Positions 13,849 through 21,879 of a stretch of 22,902 nt of DNA are shown here, piece by piece. Numbering within the stretch: the first letter of the stretch is position 1; the number at the start of each line of letters is the position of its first letter. The notes below the pieces were generated by a model, which saw nothing but the letters and a program-made list of their open reading frames with translations, did not search any database and had not been told where the DNA came from. The translations under genes were made by a program, and so were the position numbers. This stretch comes from Sulfuricurvum sp. (GTDB lineage Bacteria > Campylobacterota > Campylobacteria > Campylobacterales > Sulfurimonadaceae): positions 1 through 22,902 of the forward strand of contig JAUXSZ010000015.1 of the NCBI GenBank assembly GCA_030679635.1, written 5' to 3'.

Positions 13849-15380
13849 GTGTACTGTCCCCTCTATGGCTCATAGCGTTAGGGATTATTCCGGCCTATTT
13901 TTATGCAGTGCGGCGTTTTGGCTTCAGAGCGGACCGATCGCAAAAATGGCTTTTGGTCTCGATTTCTCTGGTGATCGTTGCGTTGGCCCGCCCCGTAATC
14001 GAGCAAAAGCCGGTATCGGTTGAGCAGATGGGCTCGGACGTCATCATCGCGGTGGATCTCTCCTACTCGATGCGTGCTACCGATATTTCTCCCAGCCGTC
14101 TGAGTGCCGCTAAAACACTGCTGAGCGATGTGGTGCGAAGCGATTCTCGGGATCGGTTCGGTGTTATCGGATTTACGACGAGTGCCATTATTCTCTCTCC
14201 GCTTACCAAAGACACGGAGCTGCTGGAACATCTCTTTACCTCTTTGGATGAGTCGCAGATTATTACGAAAGGGACAACGGTGATGAGTGCGCTGGAGCTC
14301 GCGCGCAAAATGTCTCACGCTGCACGTCCTCTGGTGATTCTCCTCACGGATGGAGGGGACGAGTCGTCGTATGCCAAAGAGGCCGATTTTGTCCGCGAGA
14401 ATGGGCTGCGGCTTAGCGTCGTGATGCTGGGAACGGCACAGGGGAGTACTCTGGCAGCGGACGAGGGGACATTAAAAGACGAAAAGGGTCATATTGTCGT
14501 GAGCTCACGCAACGATGCGATTGGAGAGATTGTGGACGCGGGGGAAGGAAAAATGATCGAAGGAGCCGATACGGGTGCGGTACGGGAGCTGATAAACCAA
14601 TCGCGCCATGAAGATTTTCAAGGAAAATCAACGGTCATGAAGTATCAGGAGCTTTTCTATTTTCCCCTCGTGTTGGCTTTGATGGCTTTTATCATCTCCA
14701 TGACGAATGTCGGTGCAAAAATTTCCAAATGGGTTGTGGTCGTGTTGGCCATGATCGGGGTCTCCTCGAATGCGGGGGTGTTTGATTTTGCCTATCTCTA
14801 CGGTGCGAAAAAGAGTTATGAAGAAGGAAAGTACGAACGTTCTGCACAGCTTTTCGCTCATCTCCAGACGTCCGAAGGGAAATACAATCAGGCTACGGCT
14901 CTCTATAAAGCGGGAAAATACCAAGATGCACTGACCCTCTATCAATCGATTCAATCAAACGATCCGGTTTTCAAAGCGACCCTTTATTACAATATGGGAA
15001 ATTGCTACATACGGCTTCAAGAGTTCGAGAATGCCAAAGAGGCGTTTCTCAAATCATTGACCCTGCAATACTCCAAGGAAGCGGATGATAATTTGCGTTT
15101 TATTGCTCAGGCGGTGGAACAAAAGAGCCTCAATGTCCGAAAAGAAAAAAAAGATCAACTGAAGGCAGAATCGGAAGCTCCAAAAGGGGAGTCAAAGCCT
15201 GCAAAGCAGGGGGGAGGGAGTAATATGAAGAGCGATATGGCCGCAGGAGGCGGAGGAGACGAGGGGAAAAAGGTGAAAAGCGATCCACGTCTGTCGATGT
15301 CTCAGGGAAAAGCCCGCCTCAGTTCTCGCCAGTACGAACTGATCAATCAAAGGAGTGTGCATGAAACAAAGCCTTGGTAG
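13845..15380 (+). CDS. batB: BatB von Willebrand A protein fused to BatC-like TPR region
   Basis: This 511-residue protein has membrane helices at about 3-20 and 35-50, then a von Willebrand A domain (about 62-255) with DLSYS (D71, S73, S75), T145 and D169 in LLTDGGDES, so its metal site looks intact. Hydrophobic segments at about 272-287 and 295-310 follow, then TPR-like helices (about 315-425; DFAYLYGAKKSYEEGKYERS and YYNMGNCYIRLQEFENAKEA). The end is a low-complexity Lys/Gly/Ser tail. In many bacteria the TPR part is a separate gene, batC; here both are one polypeptide. I start at ATG 13845, which overlaps the batA stop and has GAGG 6 bp upstream; an in-frame start further up lies inside batA. 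It overlaps the BatD-like gene by 20 bp. Confidence 0.9.
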   Translation: MSVLSPLWLIALGIIPAYFYAVRRFGFRADRSQKWLLVSISLVIVALARPVIEQKPVSVEQMGSDVIIAVDLSYSMRATDISPSRLSAAKTLLSDVVRSDSRDRFGVIGFTTSAIILSPLTKDTELLEHLFTSLDESQIITKGTTVMSALELARKMSHAARPLVILLTDGGDESSYAKEADFVRENGLRLSVVMLGTAQGSTLAADEGTLKDEKGHIVVSSRNDAIGEIVDAGEGKMIEGADTGAVRELINQSRHEDFQGKSTVMKYQELFYFPLVLALMAFIISMTNVGAKISKWVVVVLAMIGVSSNAGVFDFAYLYGAKKSYEEGKYERSAQLFAHLQTSEGKYNQATALYKAGKYQDALTLYQSIQSNDPVFKATLYYNMGNCYIRLQEFENAKEAFLKSLTLQYSKEADDNLRFIAQAVEQKSLNVRKEKKDQLKAESEAPKGESKPAKQGGGSNMKSDMAAGGGGDEGKKVKSDPRLSMSQGKARLSSRQYELINQRSVHETKPW

Positions 15381-16479
15381 AATAGGAGTATGGTGGCTGC
15401 TGATGCTGGGTTCAGTCCATGCGGCCCAGTATGAATGGAGTGTCGTAAAAGCTCCAAGCCAACTGTACGTGGGAGAGAGCGGGTTGGTCCAATATCGGTG
15501 TCTGTTTGATAACAGCGCTGCGGACTATACGGTTGTGTTTAAACCCGAAGACGCCAAGAACTATCAAGCCTCCATGGTAACACAAAACGATCACGTGAGT
15601 AATGGGAAGCGGATGTTGACGTTTGATGTTCTGATTACCCCTAATGCAGCAGGGATCGTTGAGGTAAAGCAGAGGGTATTGATCCGGCATACGACTTTTG
15701 CATCGATCGAAAACGCGACGATTGGGCGGGATAATGTCAGAAAATACGATTTTAACGATGAAAAAGTCCAGATGCCGCGTGTGACAATAAGGGCAATGGC
15801 GAATACGGCCGATCTGAGCGGTGAGATTACCCTTGCGGTGCAGGTGGACAAAGTGAAAGTGCGTTCTCATGAGCCGGTCCACCTTAGCCTCTTCGTCCGA
15901 GGACGGGGAAATCTGCACCAATTTGTCCCATATGAACTCAATATCAGCGGCGTGAAGGGCTTTAGCGAGCCTGCGCATAAAGAACTTTCGCTGGGGGAGA
16001 GGGGATATGAGGGGGAGATTCGTCAAGAGTTTGCCCTTGTGGCCGAAAAAAGCTACGTAATTCCACCTTTCAGCTTGAGCGTTTTTGATACCAAGACCCA
16101 TACGAGTAAGATTTTACGCTCACAGCCCATTACGATAGAGGTTGAAAAAGGGTATGTTCCCGGTAACCTTTTAGATGCGCACGAGATAAGCGATTACACT
16201 GTTTGGAAGCGTTATGGGATGTATGGCCTCTTCATTCTGTTGGGGATCATTTTGGGGGAGGTGTCTCGAAGGCTTTGGAGATACCGTCCTCAAGTAGAAA
16301 AAAGAAGAGCGTTCTGGGACAGCGCTGCCACGGAAAAAGAGCTGAGCGTTCTTCTCTCCCTGCGAGGAGACATACGATATGCGGACATTATCCGTATGTT
16401 GGATGAGGGAATCGTGAATGTAGACGGAGCGAAAAAGAAATTAAGGGCACTTATAAGTGTACACGAGGGGAAACGATGA
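15361..16479 (+). CDS. batD: BatD-like membrane-anchored periplasmic protein
   Basis: This 372-residue protein has a signal peptide (about 1-22, cleavage after VHAA), a beta-rich periplasmic part (23-280) and a single membrane helix (about 286-304). It ends in a basic, helical cytosolic tail (305-372). Typical BatD points are the early VGESGLVQYRCLF strand pair and VRGRGNLHQF at about 179-188, like the G-x-G-N-L motif of the family. It probably acts with BatA and BatB at the periplasmic face. ATG 15361 is chosen because AGGAG lies 5 bp upstream; a GTG two codons earlier has no spacing for it. It overlaps batB by 20 bp and moxR by ATGA. Confidence 0.85.
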   Translation: MKQSLGRIGVWWLLMLGSVHAAQYEWSVVKAPSQLYVGESGLVQYRCLFDNSAADYTVVFKPEDAKNYQASMVTQNDHVSNGKRMLTFDVLITPNAAGIVEVKQRVLIRHTTFASIENATIGRDNVRKYDFNDEKVQMPRVTIRAMANTADLSGEITLAVQVDKVKVRSHEPVHLSLFVRGRGNLHQFVPYELNISGVKGFSEPAHKELSLGERGYEGEIRQEFALVAEKSYVIPPFSLSVFDTKTHTSKILRSQPITIEVEKGYVPGNLLDAHEISDYTVWKRYGMYGLFILLGIILGEVSRRLWRYRPQVEKRRAFWDSAATEKELSVLLSLRGDIRYADIIRMLDEGIVNVDGAKKKLRALISVHEGKR

Positions 16480-17423
16480 TAACAAGAATAGAGGCAATAC
16501 GGACGGAAATGGCCAAGGTGGTTGTCGGTCAAGAGAAGATGATTGACGGCCTCTTGATCGGGTTGCTTTGTGAGGGGCACATCCTCATCGAAGGGATTCC
16601 GGGTTTGGCGAAAACAACGACTGTCAAAGCGCTCTCTCAAACCTTGGGATTGGACTTTAAACGGGTTCAATTCACCCCCGATTTGCTTCCAAGCGATATT
16701 CTGGGCGCTGAGGTGTACGACCCTCAAAACAATGTGTTCAAAATTAAAAAAGGGCCTATCTTCACCAACCTTCTCCTCGCAGATGAGATCAATCGCGCTC
16801 CGGCGAAAGTACAATCGGCCCTTTTGGAAGCGATGCAGGAGCGCCAGGTGACCCTTTCCGACGAGAGTTTTAAACTCGCATCCCCATTTTTGGTTATGGC
16901 AACGCAAAATCCGATTGAAAACGAGGGGGTCTATCCTCTCCCCGAAGCTCAGCTGGACCGTTTTATGCTCAAAATAAAGGTGGGGTATAACACACAGGAA
17001 GAGGAGCTTTTAATCGCCCGCCGTATTGCTTCGGGATCTTCTGAACCCATTCGTGCGGTCGTTGATACGGTGACGCTACATCAGCTTCAAGAAGCGGTAA
17101 AGGGCGTCCACATCGATGAAGAGGTTGAGCGCTATATGATTACCCTCGTGAGAGCTACGAGAGAGCCGGAATATTTCGGCTTGGAGGAGATCAAACGCTA
17201 TATCCAATTCGGTGCCTCCCCTCGGGTCAGTATCGATATGTTTAAAGCCGTTCGTGCGGCGGCGTTTTTAAAAGGGAGAGATTTCGTCACCCCAAGCGAT
17301 ATCGCGAGCATCGTGAAAGATCTGATGCGTCACCGTATCGTGTTGTCGTATGAAGCCGAAGCGGAAGAGATCGATGTCGATACTCTGATTGAGCAAATTG
17401 TTACAGCAGTGCCGATACCGTAA
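16476..17423 (+). CDS. moxR: MoxR-family AAA+ ATPase
   Basis: This 315-residue soluble ATPase has a AAA_3 core and C-terminal lid. Walker A is EGIPGLAKT (39-47), Walker B LLLADEINRA (99-108, D103-E104) and sensor 1 ATQNP (142-146). The arginine finger lies in EAQLDRF (R162) and sensor 2 in GASPR (246-250). MoxR proteins act as chaperones that load metals or remodel partners carrying von Willebrand A domains; here the partners should be the BatA and BatB proteins encoded just upstream. GAGGGG precedes the ATG, which overlaps the batD stop as ATGA. In many operons moxR comes first; here it is fourth. Confidence 0.95.
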   Translation: MITRIEAIRTEMAKVVVGQEKMIDGLLIGLLCEGHILIEGIPGLAKTTTVKALSQTLGLDFKRVQFTPDLLPSDILGAEVYDPQNNVFKIKKGPIFTNLLLADEINRAPAKVQSALLEAMQERQVTLSDESFKLASPFLVMATQNPIENEGVYPLPEAQLDRFMLKIKVGYNTQEEELLIARRIASGSSEPIRAVVDTVTLHQLQEAVKGVHIDEEVERYMITLVRATREPEYFGLEEIKRYIQFGASPRVSIDMFKAVRAAAFLKGRDFVTPSDIASIVKDLMRHRIVLSYEAEAEEIDVDTLIEQIVTAVPIP

Positions 17424-17426
17424 GTC

Positions 17427-18260
17427 ATGAAAAATCCAAAAGAAATCCTCATCCGAGCGCGCCGCCAAATCGTCGGTGACCGTATCGGCAATAATGTCTC
17501 GATGTTTCGGGGAGAGGGATACGATTTTGTCGAATTGCGCGAATACGTTTCGGGCGATGATACCCGTCATATCGATTGGAACATCACGGCCAAAATGCAG
17601 CGCCCCTATGTCAAAGTCTTTCGCGAAGAACGGGAGCTGAGCATTGTGACCGTTGCGATGCTCTGCGGTGCACTGGATTTCGGAAAGGGGAATCTCAAAA
17701 TTCAGAGTGTTGCCGAAGCGGTTGCCTTGATCGGGTATTCAGCACTGGGTAACGGAGATGTGTTTGCGCACTACAATTTTTCGGAATCGATACGTGATGA
17801 GGTGCGGGCGGGCAAAAAACGATTTGCCGTGAGCGAGAGCGTTCATGCAGTGATGAATGCCCCATTGCTGAATCACACAGCCGATTATACCGTTATGGCA
17901 CAAACGTTCTACAAACGGCTGAAACGGCGTTCTCTTATCGTGGTCATCGGCGATTTTTTTGAGATTCCCGATATGAGATTGTTGGCTAAAAAACATGAAG
18001 TAGTCGCGATCGTCGTGAGGGACCGTTTGGAAGAGAAGCCTGAACCAATGGGCTTTGTGACGTTAATAGATCCCGAGAGCGGAGCCGTATTGGAAGGGGA
18101 TTTTAATGCCGCGAGTGTACAGAAATATCACGAAAAAGTCCGTGCCCACGATGGAGCGCTGTTTGAGAAATTCCGCCGCGACGGGATTCGCTACACGAAA
18201 CTCTATACCGACAGTAACGCTTCGGTGACGCTGCGACGATTGTTTGAGGGGAGACTGTGA
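17427..18260 (+). CDS. DUF58 family protein of the MoxR/Bat system
   Basis: This 277-residue cytosolic protein is the short DUF58 form without membrane helices. The conserved block spans residues 27-70: FRGEGYDFVELREYVSGDD, then RHIDWNITA and the YVKVFREERE strand. A degenerate von Willebrand A-like fold probably follows (about 73-270), with the weak line SLIVVIGDFFEIPD in place of the metal site. DUF58 proteins are nearly always found with MoxR and are thought to be its partner or adaptor; no reaction is known. It starts 3 bp after the moxR stop and overlaps the last gene of the operon as GTGA. Confidence 0.92.
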   Translation: MKNPKEILIRARRQIVGDRIGNNVSMFRGEGYDFVELREYVSGDDTRHIDWNITAKMQRPYVKVFREERELSIVTVAMLCGALDFGKGNLKIQSVAEAVALIGYSALGNGDVFAHYNFSESIRDEVRAGKKRFAVSESVHAVMNAPLLNHTADYTVMAQTFYKRLKRRSLIVVIGDFFEIPDMRLLAKKHEVVAIVVRDRLEEKPEPMGFVTLIDPESGAVLEGDFNAASVQKYHEKVRAHDGALFEKFRRDGIRYTKLYTDSNASVTLRRLFEGRL

Positions 18261-18658
18261 ACCGCTCATCCGTTGATATTCCCGTACATGACATAGGGCC
18301 GATTTTAGAGATTCATGACCATTCGATCTATTGGTTTATGGGGCTTATCGTTCTCATTTTGGTAGTTTTCCGAGTGTTAGTGAAACAAATCCGCAGGAGA
18401 GTGAAACCCAAAGAGGTGGATGAACGACGCCACCGTTATGTAAAATTTTCACACATCAATGTGGACGATCCCAAAAAAGGGGCGTATGAAATGTCCGAAC
18501 AGGGGTATTTTTTCGCACACGACAATGAGCAGACTCTGCGCACCTATCACACTCTTTTTGAACGGTTAACACCGTACAAATATGCTAAAAAGGTAGAAGC
18601 AATCGACGAAGAGACGCTAGAAATTTATCGGAATTATCGGGAGATGATAGACGGTTAA
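18257..18658 (+). CDS. Small one-TM protein ending the Bat operon (DUF4381-like position)
   Basis: This 133-residue protein has a short lead, one membrane helix (about 25-45, IYWFMGLIVLILVVFRVLV), a basic stop-transfer stretch (RRRVKPK) and a cytosolic domain of charged helices (about 55-133). Bat operons often carry a small protein of this plan (DUF4381) between the DUF58 gene and the von Willebrand A genes. The HDIGPILEIHD lead fits loosely, but I cannot confirm the family from sequence alone. The start is GTG 18257, overlapping the DUF58 stop as GTGA with GAGGGGAG just upstream. It is the last gene; its stop is directly followed by the stop of convergent tyrA. Confidence 0.75.
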   Translation: MNRSSVDIPVHDIGPILEIHDHSIYWFMGLIVLILVVFRVLVKQIRRRVKPKEVDERRHRYVKFSHINVDDPKKGAYEMSEQGYFFAHDNEQTLRTYHTLFERLTPYKYAKKVEAIDEETLEIYRNYREMIDG

Positions 18659-19495
18659 TTAGGAAAAAATTTCGTGCAGCTTATTGGCATTCTTCATTTC
18701 GTGATGCAGCGAAGTATAATCTTCAGCGAGTAACGCCTTTTTGAGTGTAGCCAGCTCACGTTCGAAGAGCTCAACGGCTTCAAGAACGTTCTCACGGTTT
18801 TGACGAAAGATATCCTCCCACATCGAAGGGGAACTCTGCGCCAGCCGGCTCATAGAACGAAATCCTCCTGCAGCGAGAGTGAGGATGTTCTCTTTTTCCT
18901 CCTGTGCCAATACCGTATTCGCCAAAGCATAAGAGATAACGTGAGGCATATGGCTGATAAATGCCGCATGGCGGTCATGTTGATTGGCTGCCATCGTGTG
19001 TATTTGCATGTTGATCGCACGGAAGAGCCTTAAAGCTATTAAACGCTGTATCTCGCCGCTGTGTTCCAGATCACACATGACGACAACTTTCTCCGTATAA
19101 AGCCCCTCAACTGCTGCATTGGGGCCAAACTGCTCTGTACCCGTCATTGGGTGTGCCGCAACGAAATTTTTGCGAATCGATTCGGGAATAGCCTGCACGA
19201 TCACCGCTTTGGTACTGCCCAAATCGATCAACGTTTTGTCGCTTCCGGCCAAATCGGTACATTGATTCAAAAGGCGTATAACCCCATCTACGGGAACGGC
19301 GAAAAAGATGACATCGCAACGCTCTTTTAGCATTTCAAACGGGACAATCGCATGTACAAGCCCTCGTGCAAGCGCGATTTTTTGGTGTTCTAAATTATGG
19401 TCACTTCCCACCACAGAAGTCACAAAAGGGAGCTTTTGGAGAGAGAGCGCTAAAGAGCCTCCCATTAATCCCAGCCCTACAATTCCAATGTTCAT
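18659..19495 (-). CDS. tyrA: Prephenate dehydrogenase TyrA
   Basis: This 278-residue cytosolic enzyme oxidises and decarboxylates prephenate to 4-hydroxyphenylpyruvate in tyrosine synthesis (an arogenate-using variant cannot be ruled out). The N-terminal Rossmann fold has GLGLMGGS at 7-14. D32 follows the second strand (VVGSDHN), an acid that suggests NAD rather than NADP. DLGSTK (91-96) and AAHPMTGTE (113-121, catalytic H115) are family motifs, as is SHMPHVISYAL (181-191). Length is that of a stand-alone TyrA without a fused chorismate mutase or ACT domain. AAAGG lies 6 bp before the ATG, and TAAAAT on the minus strand at 19529-19534 is a probable -10. It is divergent from bamA. Confidence 0.95.
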   Translation of the reverse strand: MNIGIVGLGLMGGSLALSLQKLPFVTSVVGSDHNLEHQKIALARGLVHAIVPFEMLKERCDVIFFAVPVDGVIRLLNQCTDLAGSDKTLIDLGSTKAVIVQAIPESIRKNFVAAHPMTGTEQFGPNAAVEGLYTEKVVVMCDLEHSGEIQRLIALRLFRAINMQIHTMAANQHDRHAAFISHMPHVISYALANTVLAQEEKENILTLAAGGFRSMSRLAQSSPSMWEDIFRQNRENVLEAVELFERELATLKKALLAEDYTSLHHEMKNANKLHEIFS

Positions 19496-19567
19496 TATGA
19501 ACCTTTACGTATAATGCTTTAAAAGGGTATTTTAGCAGATTTTGGGTTAGATTTACGGTACATTAAT

Positions 19568-19584
19568 TATCACAGTGATAGAAT
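19568..19584 (+). promoter_or_regulatory. Operator-like dyad overlapping a bamA -10 box
   Basis: TATCACAGTGATA (19568-19580) is a perfect 6-1-6 inverted repeat. It contains TGA and runs into TAGAAT (19579-19584), together an extended -10 (TGnTAnAAT) pointing at bamA. Transcription would start near 19591, only about 12 nt before the ATG at 19603. A second TATAAT at 19510-19515 could give a longer leader of about 80 nt. A repressor bound at the dyad would cover the -10. No regulator gene is adjacent. Confidence 0.45.
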
Positions 19585-19602
19585 AAGGGCTAATTTAACG
19601 CC

Positions 19603-21876
19603 ATGGATTTTAACTTGAAAAAAATCACCCTCTCTTTATTTCTTTCATCCGCATTAGTGTGTGCATCTACTCAAAATGTCCTCAGCATTAAATACGAGGG
19701 AATGGTTCATATTTCCGAAGCCGTAGCCAAGCAGCTTAATGAAGTGAAGATCGGTGAACCGCTTGATCCTGTCCGTGTGGATAAGAGCGTCAAAACCTTT
19801 TTTGACCAAGGCTATTTTGAAGATGTCTGGGTGGATGAAGAAGAGGGTGTCGTGACCTTCCATTTCAAGGAAAAACCGATTATTTCCAAAATTGAGCTCA
19901 AAGGGTTCAAGGAAAATGACGAAGAGGCCCAAAAAAGCCTTCTGCAAATCGATAAAGGGGCGTTGTACGATACCAAGCGTATTGAGAGTGCTAAAAAACG
20001 GATTATTGAGGCACTGAACCAAGAGGGAAAGATTGATTCGGTGGTTGAAGTTCAGAGCGAAAAGCTCGAAAATGGCAGCGTGAGTGTGACGTTTATTGCA
20101 AATGAAGGGCAAGAAATTATTATCAAAGAACTCCGATATCATGGAGTTTCTGGGTTAGACCCAGATGAGTTTGATACGGTAATCGCGAATAAAGAGCGTG
20201 ATTTTATGGGGTGGATGTGGGGACGTAATGACGGCAAAATGAAACTTGCCGAATTGCAATACGATCCATTGCGAATCCATGATTATTACATGCAGTTCGG
20301 ATATTTGAATGCCAAAATCGATGAGCCATTTGTTACGGTCGATTTTAATCGTTACGAAGCGAAGATGGACTATAACGTTTTTGAAGGGGATATTTTCCGT
20401 GTTAGCGATATTCTTCTGTTTCAAGATACCGCAGTTATTGAGGATCAAGCCCTCTTGGATGTGATTGGACTGCAAAAAAACAAACCGTTTAATATCAAAA
20501 CCTTTCGCGATGATGCGGAGCGTATCAAGACCAAAATTGCGGATCTCGGGTACGCATTTGTGCAGGTACAGCCTGACTTGCGCCAAGACAAAGAGACAAA
20601 AACGGTAGAGGTGATTTATCGGATTGTGCCGGGCAAGAAAGTCCGTATCGGTAACGTCATTATTGCCGGTAACAATCGGACGCTTGACCGTGTTATCCGT
20701 AGAGAGCTCTTTTTAGCACCCGGGGACTGGTACAGCCTGACAAATCTCAAAGATTCTCGTAATGCACTGGGACGTACGGGCTATTTTGAAACCAACACGA
20801 TTGAAGAAAAGCGGATCGACGATGAGACAATGGACTTGATTGTTCAAGCCAAAGAGGCACCGACCGGAAATATTCAGCTCGGTGGAGGATACGGCAGTTT
20901 TGGCGGCCTTATGCTCAGTGCTGCCATCAGTGATCGTAATATTTTCGGTTCAGGCCTTACGGTGGGTCTAAATTTAGAAAAATCGCAACGAACGAACAAC
21001 TATGCCTTCAATATTTCCAATCCGCGCCTCAATGACAGCGATTTTAGTGGTAATTTTTCAATCAACAACAGCTCAACCGAATACGATACCTATACAACTT
21101 CCTCGAAAGGGCTCAGTGTTGGAATAGGGCATCGATTCAACCGTTTTTGGAGCGGATATGTTGGGTATAACTACTCACAAAATGCGTACAGTGATTTATC
21201 GGATGCCAGCCTAACTCCAGAGCAGTTGCGCTATTACGAAAGTTACGGAAAAAGTTCGGTTATGACATCGGCATCGTATGACAGTACGGATGATTATTAT
21301 GTTCCTAGGGAGGGGATGAGTTTCTCTCAGAGTTTTGAAAAAGCCGGAGTAGGCGGGGAAGCTGATTTTTTCAAAAGCCGTACCAGTTTCGGCATTTACC
21401 GGGGATTGCAAAAGCTAACAGATTTTGATCTGATTATGCGCTACAAAGCCCGTTTTAATTATGTTGAAGATACCGGGTATCTCCCGATTAATGAGCGATT
21501 TTACATGGGAGGGATTGGTTCAGTTCGCGGCTTTCAAAATTATTCAATTTCCCCTATCCTAACGAATCCAGACGGTGCACCGTTATTGGACTCAACCGGA
21601 GAAACGCAAAAGATTGGAGGAGCGCAAACTTTTTCTAACAGCCTTGAGATGAGCTTTCCTTTGGTCCCTGAAGCGCGGATGCGTGCCACGGCGTTTGTTG
21701 ATTATGGATGGATCGGGGATAAAAGTCTAACGGAAATAGCGCGCAGCAGTTACGGCATATCGCTAGAGTGGTTTTCGCCGGTAGGGCCTCTGCAATTGGT
21801 CTTTTCAAACCCTATTAATGCGCAGACGGGGGATAAAGTCACCCACTTCGAATTTACAATCGGCCAACGCTTCTAA
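19603..21876 (+). CDS. bamA: Outer-membrane protein assembly factor BamA (Omp85)
   Basis: This 757-residue protein inserts beta-barrel proteins into the outer membrane. It has a signal peptide (about 1-22, FLSSALVCAS), then five POTRA repeats across about 23-418 and a 16-strand barrel (about 420-757) beginning near LGGGYGSFGGLMLSA. The barrel has the conserved VRGF of loop 6 at 641-644 (in MGGIGSVRGF) and ends in a C-terminal phenylalanine (FTIGQRF), the barrel-insertion signal. POTRA-type DxGYF lines appear at DQGYFEDVWV and TGYFETN. Length is usual for the family. No good Shine-Dalgarno precedes the ATG; AAGGG is 13 bp away. It is divergent from tyrA, an arrangement I recall from C. jejuni, and stops 3 bp from the convergent phosphatase gene. 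Confidence 0.96.
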   Translation: MDFNLKKITLSLFLSSALVCASTQNVLSIKYEGMVHISEAVAKQLNEVKIGEPLDPVRVDKSVKTFFDQGYFEDVWVDEEEGVVTFHFKEKPIISKIELKGFKENDEEAQKSLLQIDKGALYDTKRIESAKKRIIEALNQEGKIDSVVEVQSEKLENGSVSVTFIANEGQEIIIKELRYHGVSGLDPDEFDTVIANKERDFMGWMWGRNDGKMKLAELQYDPLRIHDYYMQFGYLNAKIDEPFVTVDFNRYEAKMDYNVFEGDIFRVSDILLFQDTAVIEDQALLDVIGLQKNKPFNIKTFRDDAERIKTKIADLGYAFVQVQPDLRQDKETKTVEVIYRIVPGKKVRIGNVIIAGNNRTLDRVIRRELFLAPGDWYSLTNLKDSRNALGRTGYFETNTIEEKRIDDETMDLIVQAKEAPTGNIQLGGGYGSFGGLMLSAAISDRNIFGSGLTVGLNLEKSQRTNNYAFNISNPRLNDSDFSGNFSINNSSTEYDTYTTSSKGLSVGIGHRFNRFWSGYVGYNYSQNAYSDLSDASLTPEQLRYYESYGKSSVMTSASYDSTDDYYVPREGMSFSQSFEKAGVGGEADFFKSRTSFGIYRGLQKLTDFDLIMRYKARFNYVEDTGYLPINERFYMGGIGSVRGFQNYSISPILTNPDGAPLLDSTGETQKIGGAQTFSNSLEMSFPLVPEARMRATAFVDYGWIGDKSLTEIARSSYGISLEWFSPVGPLQLVFSNPINAQTGDKVTHFEFTIGQRF

Positions 21877-21879
21877 CTA

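Noticed and set aside
15412..16101. 229-codon minus-strand frame inside batD
   Set aside because: It is antisense to a well-supported gene, has no recognisable domain and no start signals; it is a shadow of biased codon use.
16290..16907. 205-codon minus-strand frame across batD and moxR
   Set aside because: It lies antisense to motifs conserved in moxR and has no protein features of its own.
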